DNA of 64,000 nucleotides, from the NCBI RefSeq assembly GCF_000426485.1, contig NZ_AUFL01000017.1:46872-110871 (forward strand), written 5' to 3'. The notes beneath the pieces were generated by a model. That model did no database searches, had not been told where the DNA came from, and worked only from the letters and a program-made list of their open reading frames with translations. The translations under genes were made by a program, and so were the position numbers. Position 1 is the first letter of the stretch. Every line of letters begins with the position of its first letter. The stretch comes from Indolivaga capnocytophagoides DSM 22835 (GTDB lineage Bacteria > Bacteroidota > Bacteroidia > Bacteroidales > Dysgonomonadaceae). Positions 56,115 to 63,932 of the stretch are shown piece by piece.

Positions 56115-56127
56115 AGGTCTCAGACCT
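56114..56127. repeat. Head-only copy of the dispersed palindrome after guaA
   Basis: AAGGTCTCAGACCT, sharing one base with the guaA stop codon, the same arrangement as at the helicase gene (12837). No body or tail. Confidence 0.5.
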
Positions 56128-56148
56128 CCCCTCTATAAATCATAAACG

Positions 56149-56183
56149 CAAGGAGTGGTAATTTTTACCGCTCCTTGTTTTTT
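56149..56183 (+). terminator. Terminator of guaA
   Basis: CAAGGAGTGGTAA and TTACCGCTCCTTG pair with one mismatch, loop TTT, followed by TTTTTT. A strong rho-independent terminator that overlaps the end of the LuxR-type gene. Confidence 0.85.
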
Positions 56184-56946
56184 ATAACAAACCCATCAAC
56201 TTGGCTACCCTACAAGCTTCGAGAGAATTCTTAACCCTCAGCTTTTCCAGTATATTCTGTCGATGTCTGTCTACCGTATTTTTGCTGATAGACAACTGAT
56301 CGGCAATCTCTTTGCTTATTTTCCCTTTCTCTATCAGCTTCAATATCTCCTTTTCTCTCACAGACAGGATATTCTCGTACTTCTGCCTGTCGAGATTAAT
56401 GACTTCTCCTGTCATTGAATTCAATATATTACCCGATACAGGTAAAACCGTATCTTCAGCATAAGAGTTATTGTACAAGCACAATGAAAACCAAAGAGTT
56501 CCCGATGGACTGCTCGATAAATAAAACATCCGGTGATGCACCGATATATACTCATTAATGGCATTGAGCATACGCATCCTGCTCGAAACATAAAAATTGG
56601 CTCGGTCTTCAATCGACACGGTTTTCAACAGGTCTAAGAACTGGTATTCGAGCATATGTTTTGCAGCCAGATCATCGGGGTGAATTTTGGCGAAGATATC
56701 TTCTTCCCAGATAGAATCAATCTCTTTCTGTGTGTGTTTAAGAGCAAGTCCTAATTGCACTGCAAGACCTCCATAATAAATATAGCTCTTATCAGATTTC
56801 AAATCACTCAAAACAGCTACCGAGTTTTCGATCTTTGCATACGCATTCGCGACAACTCTGTATTGCGACAACAAATGGCTGCTGTCTTGCTCTTCTGAAA
56901 AGTCCTGTTCCAACAGCTTTTCATTTAATGTCGTGATTATATTCAT
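56182..56946 (-). CDS. LuxR-type transcriptional regulator
   Basis: 254 residues. The C-terminus (about 193-254) is a LuxR/GerE helix-turn-helix: SVREKEILKLIEKGKISKEIA followed by LSISKNTVDRHRQNILEKL. The N-terminal part has no receiver domain; it resembles the PAS-like sensor of Bacteroidetes regulators with this layout (FAKIHPDDL, VSSRMRMLNAI, HHRMFYLSSSP). It is divergent from the DUF1349 gene with a 96-bp gap and may control it. Signal unknown. Confidence 0.88.
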   Translation of the reverse strand: MNIITTLNEKLLEQDFSEEQDSSHLLSQYRVVANAYAKIENSVAVLSDLKSDKSYIYYGGLAVQLGLALKHTQKEIDSIWEEDIFAKIHPDDLAAKHMLEYQFLDLLKTVSIEDRANFYVSSRMRMLNAINEYISVHHRMFYLSSSPSGTLWFSLCLYNNSYAEDTVLPVSGNILNSMTGEVINLDRQKYENILSVREKEILKLIEKGKISKEIADQLSISKNTVDRHRQNILEKLRVKNSLEACRVAKLMGLL

Positions 56947-56972
56947 CCTGCAAAAATGGTTATCTATCAGTA

Positions 56973-57003
56973 TTGACTATAAATATAGAGTATTTTACCT
57001 TTG
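56973..57003 (+). promoter_or_regulatory. Promoter of the DUF1349 gene
   Basis: TTG (56973-56975), 20 bp, then TACCTTTG (56996-57003): both Bacteroidetes promoter boxes at standard spacing. Start of transcription about 57010, roughly 33 nt before the ATG at 57043. This rules out the TTG at 57016 as a needed start. Confidence 0.65.
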
Positions 57004-57042
57004 GTGTAACTTATCTTGAATGATCTTTTTAACAAACATTAT

Positions 57043-57696
57043 ATGAAAAAGCTTACTGTTTTATTGAGCATAGCTCTATCTATTTTATCTATACATAAAG
57101 CTATGTCGCAAACTTTGGAGAAAATGCAATGGTTTAATGAACCCGCAAAATGGGAGGTTAAAAACAACGTACTATCAATGTATGTCACACCACAAAGTGA
57201 TTATTGGAGAATATCCCACTATGGCTTTACAGTAGATGATGCTCCTTTTTTGTATTCGACGTATGGCGGAGAATTCGAGACGAAAGTCAAAATATCGGGA
57301 GATTATAAAACCCGTTTCGACCAATCGGGATTAATGCTCCGAATAGATCATGAAAATTATATCAAAGCCGGAATAGAATTTGTTGATGGCAAATACAACC
57401 TCAGCACTGTTGTAACCCATAAAACCAGCGATTGGAGTGTAATTGTATTAGACAAACCCGCATCGTCTATCTGGATAAAGGCAGTAAGACGCCTTGATGC
57501 AGTTGAAATATTCTATTCGTTTGATGATAAAGACTATATCATGATGCGTAATGCTTGGATGCAAGACAATCGTCCGATCATGGTAGGATTGATGGGTGCT
57601 TGTCCTGATGGTAGTGGATTCACCGCCAAATTCGAAAACTTCGAAGTAAAACATCTTCCCGATCAACGCCGTTTAAAATGGCTTCAAGAAAATTAG
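57043..57696 (+). CDS. Secreted DUF1349 protein
   Basis: 217 residues from the ATG at 57043, which gives a signal peptide (MKKLTVLLSIALSILSIHKAMSQ). The rest is a concanavalin-like beta-sandwich of DUF1349: WFNEPAKWEVKNNVLSMYV, DQSGLMLRIDHENYIKAGIEF and PIMVGLMGACPDGSG. DUF1349 proteins (YesU-like) are thought to bind or act on carbohydrates. Divergent from a LuxR-type regulator; otherwise isolated. Confidence 0.85.
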   Translation: MKKLTVLLSIALSILSIHKAMSQTLEKMQWFNEPAKWEVKNNVLSMYVTPQSDYWRISHYGFTVDDAPFLYSTYGGEFETKVKISGDYKTRFDQSGLMLRIDHENYIKAGIEFVDGKYNLSTVVTHKTSDWSVIVLDKPASSIWIKAVRRLDAVEIFYSFDDKDYIMMRNAWMQDNRPIMVGLMGACPDGSGFTAKFENFEVKHLPDQRRLKWLQEN

Positions 57697-57749
57697 GAGT
57701 AAGGTTCGCTTTGTCTGATATAACTTACTAGAATTAGTTGTAATAATCA

Positions 57750-57778
57750 AAATATCCCGTGCCAAGCACGGGATATTT
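57750..57778. terminator. Bidirectional terminator between DUF1349 and TonB-domain genes
   Basis: AAATATCCCGTGC and GCACGGGATATTT form a perfect 13-bp stem with loop CAA, between convergent genes. Confidence 0.85.
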
Positions 57779-57788
57779 CGAAGCAGAA

Positions 57789-58388
57789 TCATTGCGATAC
57801 TTTAAAAGATATAGGCAATGTATAATATGTATCAACTGCGAATCCATTACTCTTCCCTGCATTCCAGCGAGGCATAGCTTCGACTACACGCACAGCTTCT
57901 TTATCTAATTGGGGATCTAAGCTTCTCATGACTTCTACATTCTTAATATAACCTTGCTTATCAACTACAAAGCGAAGCACTACCCTCCCTTGAATACACG
58001 ATTCTGAATTTGTATATTGGAGATTCTCGGCTATAAATTGCCGTAAAGCTTCTTCTCCACCGGGGAATGAAGGCATTTCTTCTGATATACAACAAATAAA
58101 TCCGTCCGGTTTCTCTGGAATACTATCGGGTACAGGCTCTCTGCAAATAGGATAGGAACAAGTAAGAACGTTTACGACCTCATCTACGCAGTCAGTAATA
58201 ACAGGAGGAGTAAAGCATATCTCAGAAACAGAAAAAGTCTTGACCAAAGTATCCTTTACAGATTTAAGACTAATACGATTAGATAAAGAATCTTTCTCCA
58301 TCACCTTACCTTGAGCTTCCGCTCGTTTATCAGTACACGCTATCAGCGCAAAAATAAGAAAGATAAGTAAGAAGTTGTCTGTTTTCAT
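57789..58388 (-). CDS. TonB C-terminal domain lipoprotein, cysteine-rich
   Basis: 199 residues. Signal with a lipobox-like LIAC (Cys18), so probably a lipoprotein. The middle (about 55-110) is Pro/Cys-rich, with seven further cysteines (for example LTCSYPICREP and FICCISEE). The C-terminus (about 110-199) is a TonB domain: EALRQFIAENLQY, GRVVLRFVVDKQGYIKNVEV, LDKEAVRVVEAMPRWNAGKS. TonB proteins normally have a membrane helix and pass energy from ExbBD to transporters. Without a helix and without exbBD nearby, its role is uncertain. Confidence 0.8.
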   Translation of the reverse strand: MKTDNFLLIFLIFALIACTDKRAEAQGKVMEKDSLSNRISLKSVKDTLVKTFSVSEICFTPPVITDCVDEVVNVLTCSYPICREPVPDSIPEKPDGFICCISEEMPSFPGGEEALRQFIAENLQYTNSESCIQGRVVLRFVVDKQGYIKNVEVMRSLDPQLDKEAVRVVEAMPRWNAGKSNGFAVDTYYTLPISFKVSQ

Positions 58389-58459
58389 GGTCTCACAAGT
58401 TTAGATTATACTTAATAGAGTATATTCCATCTTGTATTCCATAAATATTCAATCAGAGG

Positions 58460-59230
58460 TTATTCAATCAGAGGTATGTTATTTTTCGCATATTCGAGAG
58501 ACGATGCATTGAAATGCCACCATTCACCACGAATAGCTATAAATCCGGCATCAGTCATTATACGGCGGAGAAGTTTGCGGTTATCGACCTGCTCTTTTGT
58601 CAAAATTCCTTCCGACACAAGCAGGTCTTCTTTATTGATACCGGCAGCACGCCCGAAGAAATCGAACGGAGTGCCCATATCCAAAGGATCTCCATTCTCT
58701 TTGCAGATGGTCAGATCCACAGCCATTCCGTAATTGTGCATTCCTGTGCGTGAAGGGTTAGCTACATAAGCATGAAAAGGTGTATTCTGAACTACTGCAT
58801 ACATCTTTTTCTGTACCGACATAGGACGGGCGGCATCATAAATGAGCAAAGACAGATCGGGATGCCCATCTTTCAACAAACGCTGAGCTCTTAGCAGTTT
58901 ATCTACTGCCATAGGATGCAGATAAGCCTGATATAAAGAATCATAAAGTACAACTTTCGTAAAATTGTCTGTTGTCGAATATTTTATCTCTACAAATATA
59001 GAAGAATCTAATAACTGTACATCTTTTAAACCCAACCCTTCTAAATAAAGAGATATTCGGGACTTAACGGGTTCTATTTTCTCAACCGAAATGGTATCTT
59101 GTTTTACCTCCGAAAGTACATCTTCTGTTGTATGATTGTCTGACTTTTTATCACGTGAATCCGAACAAGCGGAGAACACCAAGAGTATACAAGCCAAAGA
59201 CACGATCAATTTACATCGGGTCGACATCAT
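58460..59230 (-). CDS. D-alanyl-D-alanine dipeptidase, VanX/DdpX family, lipoprotein
   Basis: 256 residues from the ATG at 59230; the next ATG (59227) and one at 59260 are alternatives. Lipoprotein signal with lipobox VFSAC. Zinc-ligand motifs of the family: SRTGMHNYGMAVDLT (SxHxxGxAxD) and EWWHF (ExxWH). It cleaves D-Ala-D-Ala dipeptides in the periplasm, probably for cell-wall recycling rather than vancomycin resistance, as no van genes are near. Its start overlaps the end of priA by 20 bp. Confidence 0.88.
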   Translation of the reverse strand: MMSTRCKLIVSLACILLVFSACSDSRDKKSDNHTTEDVLSEVKQDTISVEKIEPVKSRISLYLEGLGLKDVQLLDSSIFVEIKYSTTDNFTKVVLYDSLYQAYLHPMAVDKLLRAQRLLKDGHPDLSLLIYDAARPMSVQKKMYAVVQNTPFHAYVANPSRTGMHNYGMAVDLTICKENGDPLDMGTPFDFFGRAAGINKEDLLVSEGILTKEQVDNRKLLRRIMTDAGFIAIRGEWWHFNASSLEYAKNNIPLIE

Positions 59231-61664
59231 AATGAATAAGTACTGATTTATATTTTTCATTTTGCAAAACGTAGCTGTGACATTGGTCTATTATTTCCCT
59301 TACTTTCGATGGCGAAGCCTGATTCTCAATCTTAAGTAATATCTTTCGGATATACAACGACTGAATACGGGAAACCATCGGTTTGGTGGGACCAAGAACC
59401 CTTTCTCCAAATGTCTGATTGAGTATCCTGCCCAGATCGTTACTCATCGAATCAACCAACCTTTCGTCTTTTGCTCTCAGGACAATTTCTATCAGACGGA
59501 AAAACGGCGGATACCTGAACAACTGCCGTTCGTTTATCTGAGTTTCATAAAATGCCTGATAATCATTCGTTCGTATATAAGCAATAACAGGATGCCCCGG
59601 ATGTGCGGTTTGAAGCAATACACGCCCCCGTTTATTTCTCCGTCCGGCACGCCCACTGACCTGCATCATCAACTGAAAAGCTCTTTCGTGAGCCCTGAAA
59701 TCGGGATAATTCAACATCGAATCGGCATTCAGGATGCCTACTACACTTACATTATCAAAATCCAATCCTTTCGATACCATTTGTGTACCTATCAGTACAT
59801 TCGTATTGTTCAGTTCAAAGTCCGTAATTATACGTTCATAAGCACGTTTGCTTCGGGTCGTATCCATATCCATGCGTACAACATTCGCCTCAGGTATCTG
59901 TTCCTGCACAAGTTCTTCTATACGCTCGGTTCCATATCCCTGCATATCCAGAGTCTGAGTCTTACATTCGGGACATATGGTAGGGATAGAATACACCGCT
60001 CCGCAATAATGGCAAACCATCACCCGCTGTCCTTTATGCAGGGTAAGGCTTACATCGCAATGTTCACATTTGGGTGTCCACGAACAGGTTTTACATTCGA
60101 GCAATGGAGCAAACCCTCTTCTGTTCTGAAAGAGAATAATCTGCTCGTGCTTACTCAGCGCAGCCTTCATTTCGTCCACTAAGGGCGGAGATAGAATGGT
60201 CTTCATGAGCTTGCGTTTTCGCAGATCTTTGGTATTAACCGTGATAATTTCGGGTAATTCAATATCGGCATAACGCTTCGACAAAGTCACAAGCCCAAAG
60301 CGTCCGTTTAAAGCATTATAATATGTTTCGATAGCTGGAGTAGCGGTTCCCAGCAGTACTTTCGACTGTGTGATTCCGGCTAATACTATCGCTGCGTTTT
60401 TAGCATTATAACGAGGCGACGGATCTTGTTGTTTGTAAGATGCTTCATGCTCTTCGTCAACGATGATTAACCCCAGTTTTCGAAAAGGAACAAATATAGC
60501 AGACCTTGCACCTAGTACAATTTTGCATTCGTCTTTCGACAATAATGACTGCCACGTTTCGGCACGTTCATTATCATTAAATTTGGAATGATAAACCATC
60601 AGCTGACTGCCGAATACCGATCTCAACCGGTCTGTGATCTGTGTAGTCAAAGATATTTCGGGCAAAAGATATAGTACTTGTTCCCCCCGTGCAATGGCTT
60701 CCTGTATCAGCTTGATGTAAACTTCGGTTTTACCCGATGATGTTACCCCGTGCAGCAAAACTATCTGCTTGCTTTCGAAAGCAGTAAGTATTTCATCATG
60801 GGCTTTTGCCTGATCGGGACTTAATATTTTTTGATAGTTAACAGCAGTATCGGAATAATCGAAGCGTCCGGTTTCATATTGAAAGCTGTCGAAGATACCT
60901 CTTTCAACCAAAGCATCTGCAACAGCAGCGGTTACTCCCGCTTCTTCCAATAACTGTTTTTTCAGAATATAAAAGTCATCCGAGTTATTGGCTTCGTGTC
61001 TCAGTTGGAGAAATACGAAGAGTAATTGCTGTTGTTTCTTTGCCCGTTTCAGGTCATCTATAATCAGCGATAATTCTTCTTCTGTGTAGTTTCTTGCTAA
61101 TTTGTATGCAGTTTCGGTCTTTGCCGAATATTTGTTTTTGACTCTTTCGCTGATATATGCAGCTCCTTTATCAACAAGTGATTTTACATACGGAATAGCA
61201 TTTGCGATCTTAGTCTGTTTTTCTATTTCGGATATCCGTAAAGGTTTTGTGTCGGAGAGAAGATAGTATATCTTTTCTTCATTTGGGGTAAATTTCTGAT
61301 GTGCTTCGAAATCGGGATCAAGCAGAACGTGAGTTTCGCTTTCGAGCTTCATGGCTGCAGGAAGGGCAGCCTTCATTACCTCGCCCAAGGTGCACATGTA
61401 ATACGATGCAATCCATTCCCAGAATTGCAGTTGCTCCGGCAATACGACCGGATATTTATCTAAAACGGAGATTATTTCTTTAATCTCCGTTTCTATCTTT
61501 TTATTTTCATGTATATGATGTATAATAGCCGCATAGTATTTTTTCTTTCCGAACTGTACTATTACCCTGCAGCCTATATCAATCTCATCTTTCATCGAAT
61601 CGGGAACCGAATAGGTGAAAACTCCCTGCAAAGGCAACGGAACTATTACATCAATATACGTCAT
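59211..61664 (-). CDS. priA: Primosomal replication-restart helicase
   Basis: 817 residues. N-terminal PriA DNA-binding domain (about 1-110, VPLPLQGVFTYSVPD), helicase core with Walker A GVTSSGKTEVY (about 308-318) and the DEEH motif (IVDEEHEASYK), then zinc-binding cysteines CKTCSWTPKCEHC and CHYCGAVY..CPECK, and helicase motifs GTQMVSKGLDF and QVSGRAGR. It reloads the replisome at stalled forks. It overlaps the dipeptidase gene. Confidence 0.97.
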   Translation of the reverse strand: MTYIDVIVPLPLQGVFTYSVPDSMKDEIDIGCRVIVQFGKKKYYAAIIHHIHENKKIETEIKEIISVLDKYPVVLPEQLQFWEWIASYYMCTLGEVMKAALPAAMKLESETHVLLDPDFEAHQKFTPNEEKIYYLLSDTKPLRISEIEKQTKIANAIPYVKSLVDKGAAYISERVKNKYSAKTETAYKLARNYTEEELSLIIDDLKRAKKQQQLLFVFLQLRHEANNSDDFYILKKQLLEEAGVTAAVADALVERGIFDSFQYETGRFDYSDTAVNYQKILSPDQAKAHDEILTAFESKQIVLLHGVTSSGKTEVYIKLIQEAIARGEQVLYLLPEISLTTQITDRLRSVFGSQLMVYHSKFNDNERAETWQSLLSKDECKIVLGARSAIFVPFRKLGLIIVDEEHEASYKQQDPSPRYNAKNAAIVLAGITQSKVLLGTATPAIETYYNALNGRFGLVTLSKRYADIELPEIITVNTKDLRKRKLMKTILSPPLVDEMKAALSKHEQIILFQNRRGFAPLLECKTCSWTPKCEHCDVSLTLHKGQRVMVCHYCGAVYSIPTICPECKTQTLDMQGYGTERIEELVQEQIPEANVVRMDMDTTRSKRAYERIITDFELNNTNVLIGTQMVSKGLDFDNVSVVGILNADSMLNYPDFRAHERAFQLMMQVSGRAGRRNKRGRVLLQTAHPGHPVIAYIRTNDYQAFYETQINERQLFRYPPFFRLIEIVLRAKDERLVDSMSNDLGRILNQTFGERVLGPTKPMVSRIQSLYIRKILLKIENQASPSKVREIIDQCHSYVLQNEKYKSVLIHYDVDPM

Positions 61665-61673
61665 TTATATTTC

Positions 61674-62297
61674 TCAGAAGAAGTAAGTAAGGTTTACACT
61701 CCAGTTATCAGGGCGTTTTTTTACTATATTACCCCAATGTGCATTATCACCATAATTATCGGTCAATGACTTACGGTAATACATTCCCACCTCAAGATGA
61801 TTAAGCAATTCAACACCGGCTCCGGCATTCAAACCCATACCATATGATTTTGATTTCCATTGCTGGTCAACACCCTTAACATCACCTCCGCTCAGTTTAA
61901 ACTCGGCATAAGGTCCTGCTTGGATAAATACTCCGAAAAGACCCATTATACTGAATTTCTTTTTAAGATTCAAAGGAACTCTCAGATAATTATAATCGGA
62001 TAAACTAACATCATCGTTGCCGTCTTTAAGTCCTTTTACATCATATTGTTGATGTCCGTACAAAACAGACAATTCACCACCCCAACCTACAATCGGAGCC
62101 ATTAATTCCATCGTTCCTCCAATTTGAAAACCTAAACGGTTATTCGCATTCAAGATGTCTTTATTGATACGGTTACTACTTACATCAAAACCACCTTTCA
62201 CCCCAAAACGTAATTGAGCGTTCGCTTGAGCTGCTCCGATAAAAACAAGGGCTGCAACAGCCAAGCATTTCATAAAACTCATGTAATTTTTTTTCAT
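61674..62297 (-). CDS. Outer-membrane beta-barrel protein
   Basis: 207 residues from the ATG at 62297, which places a signal peptide (MKKNYMSFMKCLAVAALVFIG..NAQ) at the start; the open frame reaches 62360 without a better start. Eight-stranded barrel pattern of the OMP_b-brl_2 family: LRFGVKGGFDVSSNRI, GGELSVLYGHQQY, YLRVPLNLKKKFSIMGLFGVF, FIQAGPYAEF, LEVGMYYRKSL and a last strand NWSVNLTYFF with terminal Phe. Such proteins are common porin-like or structural proteins with no defined substrate. Confidence 0.85.
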   Translation of the reverse strand: MKKNYMSFMKCLAVAALVFIGAAQANAQLRFGVKGGFDVSSNRINKDILNANNRLGFQIGGTMELMAPIVGWGGELSVLYGHQQYDVKGLKDGNDDVSLSDYNYLRVPLNLKKKFSIMGLFGVFIQAGPYAEFKLSGGDVKGVDQQWKSKSYGMGLNAGAGVELLNHLEVGMYYRKSLTDNYGDNAHWGNIVKKRPDNWSVNLTYFF

Positions 62298-62435
62298 AAT
62301 AAAATTTGTTAGAAAATAAAGAGTTCTGTCAGTTAGTCTATCAGCAGATAAAGAGCACACATAATTCTTTTCTAAACAGGCTTTTGACTATAACTGATGT
62401 ATTTCTTACAGATGCTATACAATTCCTAATAGGTA

Positions 62436-62463
62436 CAAAGATAAGAATTCTTCTTAAATCAAA
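62436..62463 (-). promoter_or_regulatory. Promoter of the outer-membrane protein gene
   Basis: Minus strand: TTTG (62460-62463), 16 bp, TATCTTTG (62436-62443). The leader would be about 130 nt. The rest of the 396-bp divergent region (62298-62693) is A+T-rich with no gene seen. Confidence 0.5.
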
Positions 62464-62657
62464 TACTTCCGGAATAATAAGATGTCCCGCGTTCATTAGT
62501 TCACGCATACTGTGTATTACTAAATGAAACAATCTATTGTTTTTTTTGGTTCATAAGTTCCTGCTTTTTTTCATCCTACATATATAGGATACTTTTTATT
62601 TAAGAAATCGATATTTCCAAAATAGACATCAATCACCTTTATTTCGGTAAATATTTA

Positions 62658-62665
62658 TAGTTTTG
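62658..62665 (+). promoter_or_regulatory. -7 promoter box of the MACPF lipoprotein gene
   Basis: TAGTTTTG, form TAnnTTTG, about 28 bp before the ATG. No clear -33 box. Confidence 0.45.
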
Positions 62666-62693
62666 TAAAACTAACCAACAATATATTTTACTG

Positions 62694-63758
62694 ATGAAAC
62701 AACTACTCTTTCTTTTATTTTCAATTATATTATTTACATCTTGTTCGGATGATGATAATAATAATCAGGATCCTATTGATCAGCCAACTGAACAAAACAA
62801 ATACAAAACAGGAACCGATCTCTCTAAAACTTATCCTTTAGCAAAGCCCCACTCTACGTTTACCGGCGAAGCATTCCACGCCCTAGGCTATGGCTACGAC
62901 ATTACGGGTAAATATGCTCACCCCGATTGGATAAGAAAAAAGATTGTAGATGCTCAGAAATTTGAAGATGACCATTATTATGATGTTATGCATCATTGGA
63001 AGGTATTTGTGCATGGAGGTTGGGGAACTAAGACCGGGACAAGAGAAGATATTACAGCTCAATTATTAAAGGATGAAAAAATTGTAATCGGAAATTCTTC
63101 AACAGAACATAATAACATATTCAAAGCCATGTTCGAAATGCCGTTCGAAAACGACACTACTTACAGCGATCTTAAATACTTTTATGCAATGGATGCATTT
63201 GTAAGTAGTTGGTACGAACATTATTTTGATCTTCGAAGTTATGAGGATCTATCTATTCTTACCAATTACCTAACGGACGAATTTAAATCGGATTTAAATT
63301 CAAAATCGGCTGATGAGATCATAAAATTATACGGAACACACGTTTTGATGGATATTATCGCAGGTTGGAGACAGGACTTCTATTACAGGTCTACATCCAA
63401 TTCACAGCTGCAAGAAAAAATGGTTAGTGCCAGCGGTCGTTTTCTGAGTTCTACTCCGGGCATATTAATGGAACCTCTTCCTCAGGATCCAGAAGAAAAG
63501 GAGAATCTCTATTCCGAATATATCAGTGGGGTAAATCCGACTGAAAAGCCAAATGCCTGGATGTTTGACATTACGAACTATGAGGACAAGGTAAAATTTG
63601 ATTTACGTAAAAATGCGATTGAGAGAGAAAGTACAGTTCTTGTCGATTTCGGAAAAAGATCACTCAAAGGAGCTGTAATCCCCATTTATGAATTCGTTGC
63701 AGATGCCGCTAAGAAAGAAGCTTTGACAAAGGCATATCAGGCATATCTGAATAAATAA
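62694..63758 (+). CDS. MACPF-domain lipoprotein, candidate antimicrobial pore-former
   Basis: 354 residues. Lipoprotein signal with Cys17 (LFTSC) followed by an acidic SDDDNNN export-type stretch, so it is probably surface exposed. Residues 64-75 (LGYGYDITGKYA) match the typical start of Bacteroidales MACPF proteins. The MACPF signature is at 213-217 (YGTHV), followed by GWRQDF. MACPF proteins insert into membranes by oligomerising; several Bacteroidales members (BSAPs) kill related strains. The hallmark double Gly after YGTH is reduced to a single Gly here. No immunity or receptor partner gene is seen in the window. Alternative: MACPF used for adhesion. Confidence 0.75.
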   Translation: MKQLLFLLFSIILFTSCSDDDNNNQDPIDQPTEQNKYKTGTDLSKTYPLAKPHSTFTGEAFHALGYGYDITGKYAHPDWIRKKIVDAQKFEDDHYYDVMHHWKVFVHGGWGTKTGTREDITAQLLKDEKIVIGNSSTEHNNIFKAMFEMPFENDTTYSDLKYFYAMDAFVSSWYEHYFDLRSYEDLSILTNYLTDEFKSDLNSKSADEIIKLYGTHVLMDIIAGWRQDFYYRSTSNSQLQEKMVSASGRFLSSTPGILMEPLPQDPEEKENLYSEYISGVNPTEKPNAWMFDITNYEDKVKFDLRKNAIERESTVLVDFGKRSLKGAVIPIYEFVADAAKKEALTKAYQAYLNK

Positions 63759-63780
63759 ACAGAACTAAAGATACAAAGAG

Positions 63781-63818
63781 AAAGCCAGATGTAGGATATT
63801 AAATTACATCTGGCTTTT
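63781..63818 (+). terminator. Terminator of the MACPF gene
   Basis: AAAGCCAGATGTA and TACATCTGGCTTT form a 13-bp perfect stem with an 11-nt loop, followed by T. Twenty-two bases after the stop. Confidence 0.8.
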
Positions 63819-63907
63819 ATGTTTATATAAAAAGTAAAAAATCGAATCTGCATAGTAAACAGATACTCAGGCCGTACCATTTCTTGGAAATATCGTTAAA
63901 AACAAAA

Positions 63908-63932
63908 AGAAGCCGCTATAAAAGCGACTTCT
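63908..63932 (-). terminator. Terminator for a minus-strand gene beyond the right edge
   Basis: AGAAGCCGCT and AGCGACTTCT pair with one mismatch around a 5-nt loop; the minus strand continues with TTTTTGTTTTT. It indicates a minus-strand transcript entering from the right. Confidence 0.6.

Noticed and set aside
58460..59230. Vancomycin-resistance gene vanX
   Set aside because: No vanH, vanA or vanRS genes nearby; family members with a lipoprotein signal are common in Gram-negative bacteria and serve cell-wall turnover.
62341..62532. Small open frame of 63 codons on the minus strand upstream of the outer-membrane protein
   Set aside because: It overlaps the predicted promoter and has no coding character or partner.
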